NCBI GenBank assembly: GCA_016193165.1
Contig: JACPST010000068.1
Location: 1 to 5,886, forward strand
Length of the DNA: 5,886 nucleotides
Direction of reading: 5' to 3'
DNA from: Deltaproteobacteria bacterium
GTDB lineage: Bacteria > Bdellovibrionota > JACOXK01 > 2-02-FULL-40-11
The translations under genes were made by a program, and so were the position numbers. The notes under the pieces are model-generated. The model did not search any database and had not been told where the DNA came from. It saw only the letters and a program-made list of their open reading frames with translations. Below, piece by piece: positions 1 to 5,886 of this stretch; the first letter of the stretch is position 1; each line of letters opens with the position of its first letter.

Positions 1-63
1 AGATATTAAAAAATAAATAAGTATTTGATCCCAATAGGATAGCGTGATATATCAAAGCATCTT

Positions 64-1896
64 ATGAAGTTATTCCGAACGCTTTTTTTAGTTCTTATTT
101 TTTTTATTCTTCCCTTTTCTTCTTTCGCCAAAAATGATGCGCTCAACTGTGATTTGGTTGCTCTTTGTTTTGAGGTCTTACCTAAAATCCATGTCACTCT
201 AACCCCTGAACAAATGATGGAGTATGCTCAAGAAGGAGCTTTTGAAACTTTAGAAAATCTCGATCTCAAAGACGAAATCGAAAAAGAACCCGTTAAAAAT
301 ATCATTCAAACAGCTCCCACATATAAAGCTTTGTGTAATTCTTTAACTCAAATCTATCAAAATGCCCCCACACTGGAAAAAGACTTACAAATCCTCTATG
401 AAACTTTCTTAAGTGAATCGATTCAACGGATCGATCCCCATGCGGCCTATCACACTCCTTCCAACCTCAAAGATTTTCTCAATCAAATGAATGGGGATTT
501 TAAGGGCTTAGGAATTGCTTATCATGCACTCGGAGAAAATAATCACGGCCCATTTCATGTCAATTATATTTTTCCGAACTCTTCTACCCTGGAACGCGGG
601 CTGCAAGTGGATGATATGATCATCAAAATTAATGATAAAGTGTGCTCTGAACTTACCTTGTTCGAATTTCAAAAAATTATCCAAGCTCATTCAGGCAGTC
701 TATCGTTCAGGGTTCAAAGAGGAGATCAAACTCTAGAAATTTCGGGCATCCTTAAAAAAGAACTGGCATACCCCAGAGTCCACTCGCAATTTATTACAAG
801 TAACGGCCTCGTTTATATTCAAATCCTTTCTTTTTCCGAGACCCTCCATACCGAATTAGCACGAGAAATGAGTCTATTAAAAAAAGAACTCTACCCTTCT
901 GATATTCGAGGTATTCTTTTAGATTTAAGAGGGAATGGGGGAGGTTCTTTAAATGCCGCGATTGAAACCGCAGATTTATTTTTAGACCAAGGACTTGTAA
1001 CCTTCACAAAAGACCGAAATGGAAACATCAAAGAACTCTCAGCTGATCATCCAGGAGAACTCACCTCCGCTCCTCTTATTATTCTGATTAACAATGGCTC
1101 TGCCTCTGCTTCTGAAGTTTTTACGGGAGCTCTTCAAGATCATGGAAGAGCTTTAGGGGTTGGAAGTCTTTCCTATGGAAAAGCAACCGTTCAACAATTG
1201 TTGACCTTGCCCCGTAACACAGGGACGGTACGTATTACCTATAGTTTTTACTACCTCCCCTCAGGCCAAACCCCTCAACTCAATGGCATTCTTCCCGACA
1301 TTGAAATTGAACAACCCGGACTTCAGGAAATGGTTGAGAAAGTTCGCAACCAAAATCCGGATGTTATTTTTTACGAAAAAGATTATAAAAATGCTTTGCA
1401 CGCGGACCCCGTACCCCGAAATTTTGAGCCCACCTATCAATTCAGAGAACTTGCAAAACAAAGACTAACGTCCGTTCAGATGCGGGAAGAATTTAGTGAA
1501 TTTGAAAAACAAGATATTCAGCTTACCCAAGCTATTGATCTTTTAAAAATTCTCACAGGTCAATCCATTGAACTCAATCACTTTGGAAAAGCCTATTATT
1601 ATTCTTCTCCTTATCCTAGACTTCACATCACCTGTGATCTTTGGACTCCTGAGAGCGCGAAAGAAAACGCATTTTTGACAGAGTTTAAATTCAGAAACGA
1701 AAATCAGGAAATTTATAAAACCTATGGATTTATGGTCGGACGAGAACTCACGCTTTCGTTAGAAGATACCCCTTTACAAAAATATGTTAAAAAAATGAGG
1801 CAGGGATCTTTTTTCTTAGACATCACCGTTTATCAAAAATCAAAATCTTCCGGAGAGATTCGCACGTATACGCACAGCACCATTGTACATTTTTAA
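64..1896 (+). CDS. Exported S41-family C-terminal-processing (Prc/CtpA-like) serine protease
   Basis: This 610-residue protein looks like an exported tail-specific protease that cleaves proteins near their C-termini in the periplasm or at the envelope. Residues 1-22 form a signal peptide (MKLFRT, then a Leu/Phe/Ile core ending SSFA). A helical region follows with the family motif DPHAAY at 124-129. A PDZ domain (about 144-232) starts with the ligand loop FKGLGI (146-151). The protease core (about 250-425) contains DLRGNGGG at 287-294 and the nucleophile region NGSASASE. By alignment to Prc and CtpA, Ser348, Lys373 and Gln377 form the Ser/Lys/Gln site, with the usual 25-residue Ser-Lys spacing. 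A tail of about 180 residues follows: a charged helical stretch to about 500, then a beta-rich end I cannot assign. The ATG at 64 is chosen because it gives a complete signal peptide, although no clear Shine-Dalgarno precedes it. The gene converges on the oxidase operon, so a functional link is not implied. The family is certain; the substrate is unknown. Confidence 0.93.
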   Translation: MKLFRTLFLVLIFFILPFSSFAKNDALNCDLVALCFEVLPKIHVTLTPEQMMEYAQEGAFETLENLDLKDEIEKEPVKNIIQTAPTYKALCNSLTQIYQNAPTLEKDLQILYETFLSESIQRIDPHAAYHTPSNLKDFLNQMNGDFKGLGIAYHALGENNHGPFHVNYIFPNSSTLERGLQVDDMIIKINDKVCSELTLFEFQKIIQAHSGSLSFRVQRGDQTLEISGILKKELAYPRVHSQFITSNGLVYIQILSFSETLHTELAREMSLLKKELYPSDIRGILLDLRGNGGGSLNAAIETADLFLDQGLVTFTKDRNGNIKELSADHPGELTSAPLIILINNGSASASEVFTGALQDHGRALGVGSLSYGKATVQQLLTLPRNTGTVRITYSFYYLPSGQTPQLNGILPDIEIEQPGLQEMVEKVRNQNPDVIFYEKDYKNALHADPVPRNFEPTYQFRELAKQRLTSVQMREEFSEFEKQDIQLTQAIDLLKILTGQSIELNHFGKAYYYSSPYPRLHITCDLWTPESAKENAFLTEFKFRNENQEIYKTYGFMVGRELTLSLEDTPLQKYVKKMRQGSFFLDITVYQKSKSSGEIRTYTHSTIVHF

Positions 1897-1900
1897 TTTT

Positions 1901-2758
1901 TTACACAAGACCATCAACAATCATCACTAAAAAAAGAAGCATCAGATAGGCAATCGAATAGCCAAAGAGACGGCGAGCCAGCAAAAGCGTTTTTTCACTG
2001 TAGAGACGAAAAGAAAACCACACAAAAAAAATTCCTAATCCTAAAGCGCTCAGCACATAAAATAAACTTAAAGCATGAGATAAAAATAAACTGAGTGAAA
2101 TCGGCACCAAGACTAAGGAATAATAAAAAATTTGTTTTCGAGTTTCTTCATCGCCTTTTACGAGCGGCAGCATTGGAAGAGAAACTTTCTCATAATCTTC
2201 CTTATGATACAGTGCCAGCGCCCAAAAATGTGGAGGCGTCCAGAAAAAAATAATGAGAAACATCACCCATGCTTCCCATCCTACTGTCCCAGTCACCGCG
2301 GCCCATCCGATGAGAGGCCCCATGGCGCCCGCTGCGCCACCCATCACAATATTGTAAGAGGTTCTAGGTTTAAGCCACAGTGTATAGTAAAAACTATAAA
2401 AAAGAATCGTAAAAAGCCCTAATAAAAAAGCGAGAATACTTCCATTGGCAAAATAAAAAAGCAGGCTCAGTCCAACCACTCCAATTCCAACACTAAAAGA
2501 TAAAGCGGCAAGGGGAGAAATTTTTCGCAAGGGCAAAGGACGTTTTTGAGCCGTTCGCTCCATCTGCGCGTCAATATCTCGTTCAAAATATTGATTAAAA
2601 GCATTGGCTGATCCCCCTACTAAAAAAATAGCAAGTACCAAAATCCAAGGCGTCCACATCCCAAAGCTTAAGCTGCCTTCTACAACAAGCGCGGCTAAGC
2701 CTGTGATGGCAAAAAGAAGACTAATTCTAGGTTTTGTCAATTCAAGATAGGCGCGCAT
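1901..2758 (-). CDS. ctaB: Protohaem IX farnesyltransferase (haem O synthase)
   Basis: An integral membrane UbiA-family prenyltransferase that attaches farnesyl diphosphate to the 2-vinyl group of haem B to make haem O, the precursor of haem A. From the ATG at 2758 it is 285 residues, normal for CtaB/CyoE. The N-terminus MRAYLELTKPRI is typical. The first Asp-rich motif, NQYFERDIDAQMERT, starts at Asn55 with Asp61 and Asp63. TSYNIVMGGAAGAMGPLIGW (133-152) follows the conserved CtaB pattern. FFWTPPHFWALALYHKEDY (171-189) leads into the second motif region, then PMLPLVKG. About eight or nine hydrophobic helices are visible. A longer reading from a TTG at 2794 adds 12 residues that are not family-like, so the ATG is preferred; it overlaps the end of ctaA by 17 bases, indicating coupling. 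This is the last gene of the unit and appears intact. Confidence 0.95.
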   Translation of the reverse strand: MRAYLELTKPRISLLFAITGLAALVVEGSLSFGMWTPWILVLAIFLVGGSANAFNQYFERDIDAQMERTAQKRPLPLRKISPLAALSFSVGIGVVGLSLLFYFANGSILAFLLGLFTILFYSFYYTLWLKPRTSYNIVMGGAAGAMGPLIGWAAVTGTVGWEAWVMFLIIFFWTPPHFWALALYHKEDYEKVSLPMLPLVKGDEETRKQIFYYSLVLVPISLSLFLSHALSLFYVLSALGLGIFFVWFSFRLYSEKTLLLARRLFGYSIAYLMLLFLVMIVDGLV

Positions 2759-3626
2759 GGCGTATCTTATAGTGTATGACAACCGCCATGGCAAGGATCA
2801 TCGTTGCAATACCTAAGTGAGCCACACGAATTACAGTGGGTAGGCTGGCTAACACATTCGTAACGCCTAAAACAATTTGAAATAGCACCATTCCTAAGAG
2901 AGCCGCTAAGGCATTTTGAAACTGAGGCGTTGAAATGGTTTTCCTCGCCACAAGGTAAGAAATCCCTATCCACACTAAAAGGACATAGGCAATGAGTCTA
3001 TGAAAAAAATGAATCGCCACCGGTTCTGAAAGAAGAGAGGGGATCCATTCTCCTAAGCAAGTGGGAAAATCAGGACACGCTAAGCCCGCATGAGAAGCTC
3101 CCACGTAGCTTCCCAAAATAATTTGGATAAAAACCAGATCTCTCCATGCCGCAAGACTAAACCGCCATCTTAAAAAACCAGATCGAGTTCGCCAAGCCAG
3201 CCCATCATAACCAATGCCACTGATCTCAAAAAACATCGTCATCAGAAGAATGAGAAAAAGAAGCGCGACTCCCAAATGCACAGCCACAAGCCAAGGTTTT
3301 AATAAAAACTTAACCACAATGGCTCCTAAGACCACTTGCAATACCAAAAAAAATAACGTCGTTACAGATAAACCGCCAAGTTGAGCACGATATTCTTTGC
3401 TTTTTAAAATCGCTGCACAAATCCCAATCGTTAAAAATCCAACACAAGAAGCAATGAGCCTATGTCCCCACTCCAAAAGAATAGGAAGTTCAAACGGTGG
3501 AATAATCCTCCCATGACACAGCGGCCAATCAGGACACGCGAGCCCTGCTCCTTGGGTTCGAACAATCGCCCCCCAAATAAAAAGGATAAAGGTTAAAACA
3601 ATATCTAATGCTAAAAACTTCTTCAT
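2742..3626 (-). CDS. ctaA: Haem A synthase (COX15/CtaA family)
   Basis: A polytopic membrane enzyme of 294 residues that oxidises the C8 methyl of haem O to the formyl group of haem A. The two-fold repeated four-helix structure is clear. The first half has CPDWPLC (Cys31, Cys37), EWGHR with Glu52 and His55, and AVHLG with His117. The second half has CPDFPTC (Cys184, Cys190), HFFHR with His209, and VAHLG with His270. His55/His117 and His209/His270 match the paired haem-ligand histidines of Bacillus CtaA, and Glu52 matches its catalytic Glu, three residues before the first His. A good Shine-Dalgarno, AAGGAAG, lies 8 bases before the ATG, inside the end of the cytochrome c gene. The gene is full length with no visible defect and would supply haem A to the oxidase encoded upstream. 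Confidence 0.95.
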   Translation of the reverse strand: MKKFLALDIVLTFILFIWGAIVRTQGAGLACPDWPLCHGRIIPPFELPILLEWGHRLIASCVGFLTIGICAAILKSKEYRAQLGGLSVTTLFFLVLQVVLGAIVVKFLLKPWLVAVHLGVALLFLILLMTMFFEISGIGYDGLAWRTRSGFLRWRFSLAAWRDLVFIQIILGSYVGASHAGLACPDFPTCLGEWIPSLLSEPVAIHFFHRLIAYVLLVWIGISYLVARKTISTPQFQNALAALLGMVLFQIVLGVTNVLASLPTVIRVAHLGIATMILAMAVVIHYKIRHARLS

Positions 3627-3631
3627 AAGAT

Positions 3632-3982
3632 TTACTTCCTTAAGCTCTCGATATAATGCACCAGGGCCCAGCGCTCTTTTTCACCTAAATCTGAAAAAGA
3701 ATGAGGGGAACCCCCATGCACTCCCGGGACAATCATCTCATAGACTTTTTGTGAGGTATCCGATTTAAAACTTTTTTCCGGAGTATGACAAGACATACAG
3801 TGCACTTTAAAAAGGTCTCCACCGCGTTTTACAAGCTCTGGGGTTATACGACCAAAATCTTTCTCATGTTCTATTTTAGGAGGAGGAACGGCTTGCGCTA
3901 ATTTTAACTTGGAAGAAGTCACAGGGTTTCTCAAAAATACATCACTGCCTGTCAGTCCGTTAAAACTAAAAGCGCTCCCCAT
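3632..3982 (-). CDS. Monohaem cytochrome c, apparently missing its export signal
   Basis: The open frame of 116 residues contains one class I-like haem-binding site, CMSCH at 62-66, preceded by VKRGGDLFKVH and followed by a C-terminal helix, EKERWALVHYIESL, typical of small cytochromes c in oxidase operons. It probably delivered electrons to the oxidase from the periplasmic side. Haem attachment needs export, but the frame begins MGSAFSFNGLTGSD, with no signal peptide or membrane anchor. Its first dozen codons lie on the remnant of ctaF in another frame, so this start is probably created by a deletion; only about residue 13 onward looks native. The LTG just before Ser13 hints at the end of a lipoprotein signal whose Cys was lost, which is speculative. 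The usual distal MP motif is absent: the matching place reads GGSPHSF (90-96), leaving His94 as a possible ligand. The haem-binding domain is certain; expression as a working cytochrome is doubtful. Confidence 0.75.
   Translation of the reverse strand: MGSAFSFNGLTGSDVFLRNPVTSSKLKLAQAVPPPKIEHEKDFGRITPELVKRGGDLFKVHCMSCHTPEKSFKSDTSQKVYEMIVPGVHGGSPHSFSDLGEKERWALVHYIESLRK
3635..3641 (-). promoter_or_regulatory. Ribosome binding site of ctaA
   Basis: AAGGAAG on the minus strand sits 8 bases upstream of the ctaA ATG at 3626 and overlaps the last codons and stop of the cytochrome c gene (stop at 3632-3634). It supports the chosen ctaA start and suggests translational coupling. Confidence 0.7.
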
Positions 3983-4035
3983 ACCACAAGATAGGCTATT
4001 TCATGTCCTTGAATGTATTTTAAAAATCTTTTCAT
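3952..4035 (-). pseudogene. ctaF: Remnant of cytochrome c oxidase subunit IV (prokaryotic CtaF type)
   Basis: An ATG at 4035, preceded by a GAGAAG ribosome site at 4040-4045 and starting 10 bases after the end of ctaE, opens a 27-residue frame that ends at a TGA at 3952-3954. Its sequence, with HEIAYLVVWGALLVLT at residues 11-26, matches the start of the first transmembrane helix of bacterial subunit IV, whose genes normally follow subunit III and encode about 90-110 residues with three helices. The rest of the gene, including the later helices, is missing, and the DNA runs straight into the cytochrome c gene in another frame. It was probably cut by the same deletion that removed the cytochrome signal sequence. 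The assignment rests on a short match plus its position, so it is good but not certain. Confidence 0.7.
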
Positions 4036-4039
4036 TGTT

Positions 4040-4045
4040 CTTCTC
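4040..4045 (-). promoter_or_regulatory. Ribosome binding site of the ctaF remnant
   Basis: GAGAAG on the minus strand lies 4 bases upstream of the ATG at 4035, directly after the ctaE stop codon. Its presence supports the view that this short frame is the genuine start of a once longer gene and not a chance reading frame. Confidence 0.5.
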
Positions 4046-4643
4046 TCACCCAATTAAGTAAAGTAACGGAAAAAGATAAATCCAAATTAAATCCACCAAA
4101 TGCCAATAAAGCCCAGTGAGCTCTACAGGTGTAAAGTATTCAGAACTAAATTCCCCTTTCACGGCTCGAACCAAAACCCAAAAAATAAGCCCCATTCCAA
4201 CCAAAACGTGAAGCCCATGAAGCCCGGTCATCATAAAATAAAGAGAGAAAAATAAAGGAGCTTTAGGATGGGCCATCTCGGCAAAAGAAAAATGAATGCC
4301 TGGCAAAAGCCCCTCATGGATTTTGTGCGTATATTCAAAATATTTCACAACCATAAAAGTCAAGCCAAACAAAAAGGTAATGAGTAAAAGCACAGCTGCT
4401 TTTTTGCTCTCATTGTGTTGAGCGCGGCTCACCGCCATCGCCATCGTAAAACTACTGCAAATAAGAACGACGGTATTTAAAGCTCCCATCGGACGATTTA
4501 AATAGCGACTCGCCTCGTGAAAGACTTCTGGATAGAGGCCACGAAACATAATATAAATGACAAAAAGTCCACCAAAGAGCAAAATTTCTGTTGCTAAAAA
4601 AAGCAGCGCTTTCAAAATGTTCAGCAAGAACGTGCTTGATCAT
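4046..4643 (-). pseudogene. ctaE: Cytochrome c oxidase subunit III, frame broken near its N-terminus
   Basis: Subunit III is a membrane protein that stabilises the oxidase core. The body, FLATEILLFGGLF through TPVELTGLYWHLVDLIWIYL to the end (FPLLYLIG), is well conserved and has five hydrophobic helices, as in the short subunit III type of about 200-210 residues. The natural start is the ATG at 4643, which shares ATGA with the ctaD stop and reads [13 protein letters not shown], a normal subunit III beginning. That frame continues only to codon 13 before drifting into non-family residues; the conserved body resumes in another frame at about 4600. Between them the expected stretch of about a dozen residues (usually containing KLGMW or similar, entering helix 1) is missing. 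A TTG at 4627 opens the body frame (193 residues), but its first nine residues are an out-of-frame reading of the true N-terminus. Identity is secure; a functional product is doubtful. Confidence 0.85.
4640..4643 (-). other. ATGA stop-start overlap coupling ctaD to ctaE
   Basis: On the minus strand the TGA that ends ctaD (4640-4642) overlaps the ATG of ctaE (4641-4643). Such four-base overlaps usually indicate translational coupling. Here the overlap also decides the true start of ctaE and so exposes the frame change downstream of it. Confidence 0.8.
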
Positions 4644-5886
4644 GATTTTAGGACTCCATACTGATACGGCCCTTCAGTAACGGTGGGGACTTTGTCAAAA
4701 TTGTGTGTCGTCGGAGGAGAAGAAATCTGCCATTCCAAGGTCTTTGCATTCCAAGGATTATCGCTGGCCTTTGCTCCTTTAAATAAAGACCAGATAAAAT
4801 AAATAGCCATCATTAAAAATCCTACGCCAAGCAGCCAAGACCCTATCGTTGAAACCATATTTAAACTTGAAAATTCAGCTCCATAATCATGGTAACGCCG
4901 GGGCATTCCCATTTTTCCTAACCAAAATTGGGGTAAAAAGGTGACATTAAATCCTAAAAACACAAACGCCCAAGATATTTTTCCTAAAAGTTCTGGATAC
5001 ATTTTTCCAAACATTTTGGGCCACCAATAATGAAGCCCGGCCAAAAGCCCCATAACCGTGCCCCCCATCATGACATAATGAAAATGTGCCACGACAAAAT
5101 ACGTATCATGAAGGTGCACATCCGTTGAAAGCGCTGCTAAAAAAAGGCCTGTGAGCCCTCCAATGGTAAATAAAAAGATAAAAGAAAGCGCATAGAGCAT
5201 CGGGGTCTGGAGATGAATCGAGCCCCGATACATCGTGGCTGTCCAGTTAAAAATTTTAATGGCCGTAGGAATGGCAACCAGCATGGTTAAAATAGAAAAA
5301 AGAAAATTGGCCCATTCCGATTGTCCACTCACAAACATGTGATGCCCCCAGACTAAAAAACTAATAAGGGATCAAAAAATCCAATTCCTAGCACTCGCTC
5401 CATCACCAAAAGCAGAGTTGTAATTCCAATCACAGGCGTTGCTAACACTTGAATAATGGCTGTGGCATAAATCGCCCACAAAAAGAGAGGCATACGGTGG
5501 AAAGTCATCCCCGGAGCTCTGAGCTTATGAATCGTCACAATAAAATTAAGCCCTGTAAGAATCGATAAAAATCCCATGACAAAAACACCCATCGTCACCA
5601 AAATCACACTTGTGGCTGAGCGAATGCTATAAGGCGTATAAAATGTCCACCCCGTATCTACGCCTCCAAAGAAAATGGCTAAAGTAGCCAAAAGGGCCCC
5701 GCCAATAAAAATGTAGTAACTGGCCAGATTAAGTCTTGGAAAAGCCACATCTTTGGCCCCGATCATGAGAGGTAAGAAAAAGTTTCCAAGGGCCGCGGGA
5801 ATAATGGGAATAATAAACATAAAAATCATAATCGCGCCGTGAAAGGTAAAAAGTTTATTATAAACATCTGGAGAAAAAAGAGGGCC
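4640..5886 (-). pseudogene. ctaD: Cytochrome c oxidase subunit I, 5' partial, with internal deletion and frameshift
   Basis: Subunit I is the catalytic haem-copper subunit that reduces O2 to water and pumps protons. The gene enters from the right edge already in frame ([20 protein letters not shown]; the His of FHG, codon 5839-5841, is a low-spin haem a ligand), so about 50 N-terminal residues lie outside. The first block runs through [38 protein letters not shown] and GIGFFDP, then stops at a TAG (5353-5355). The second block resumes in another frame with [14 protein letters not shown]: the His-His CuB pair at 5339-5344, the K-channel Lys in [10 protein letters not shown] (about 5255-5257), and [12 protein letters not shown] with both haem histidines (about 5075-5110). 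It ends with a typical C-terminus ([13 protein letters not shown]). About 60 residues between FFDP and FLVWGHH are absent, including the helix VI HP-x-VY segment (a CuB His and the cross-linked Tyr). As written it cannot encode an active oxidase. Confidence 0.9.

Noticed and set aside
25..54. Possible promoter for the protease: TTGATC and TATATC with 17-base spacing, and a palindrome TGATATATCA at 45-54.
   Set aside because: Both boxes match consensus weakly, the implied RNA start would lie only a few bases before the ATG, and AT-rich DNA gives such matches by chance.
6..197. A 63-residue reading frame on the minus strand across the protease start.
   Set aside because: It is the antisense of a clear signal-peptide coding region, with a basic low-complexity product and no family resemblance.
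2132..2422. A 96-residue plus-strand frame inside ctaB.
   Set aside because: It lies antisense to well-conserved ctaB motifs and its product looks like random reading.
3927..4035. A natural fusion protein of subunit IV and cytochrome c.
   Set aside because: The two coding parts are in different frames and the subunit IV frame ends at a TGA, so no single product joins them.
4452..4643. A 63-residue minus-strand frame starting at the ATGA overlap, as an independent small gene.
   Set aside because: Only its first 13 codons are meaningful, as the true N-terminus of subunit III; the rest is the subunit III body read out of frame.
5339..5376. Intron, intein or programmed frameshift as the cause of the ctaD break.
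   Set aside because: Nothing is inserted at the site; conserved residues are missing, so neither splicing nor ribosomal slippage could restore the helix VI residues.

Overview
The window carries two convergent transcription units from an AT-rich, aerobically respiring bacterium, probably Gram-negative. The plus strand holds one exported S41-family (C-terminal-processing) protease. The minus strand holds the distal part of an aa3/caa3-type cytochrome c oxidase operon, read from the right edge: ctaD (subunit I, 5' end outside the window), ctaE/coxC (subunit III), ctaF (subunit IV), a monohaem cytochrome c, ctaA (haem A synthase) and ctaB (haem O synthase). Oxidase genes followed by their haem A biosynthesis genes, packed with overlaps of a few bases, fit Bdellovibrionota or former deltaproteobacterial lineages. 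This placement is an inference from protein style and not a firm taxonomic call.

Layout: 1-63 is a short leader; 64-1896 (+) is the protease; the two units meet tail to tail with 4 bases between stop codons. Then, on the minus strand, come ctaB (1901-2758), ctaA (2742-3626), cytochrome c (3632-3982), a ctaF remnant (3952-4035), ctaE (4046-4643) and ctaD (4640-5886). No gene-free stretch exceeds about 65 bases. No tRNA, rRNA, CRISPR array or insertion sequence was seen.

In an intact version the genes would work together: CtaB farnesylates haem B to haem O, CtaA oxidises haem O to haem A, and haem A is inserted into CtaD. CtaD, CtaE and CtaF (with subunit II, presumably upstream of the window) form the proton-pumping oxidase, and the small cytochrome c could feed it electrons.

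The main surprise is that the oxidase structural genes are damaged here while ctaA, ctaB and the protease look intact. Three separate junctions each lose conserved sequence. (1) In ctaD, near 5353-5373, about 60 residues are missing, including the segment that carries a CuB histidine and the cross-linked tyrosine, and the frame shifts. (2) In ctaE, near 4600-4605, about a dozen residues are missing with a frame change. (3) Near 3925-3965, the start of ctaF runs into a cytochrome c that has no export signal. Either the operon is decaying or carries deletions in this strain, or the assembly collapsed at three places. Read mapping would decide. I see no novel defence or mobile system here.
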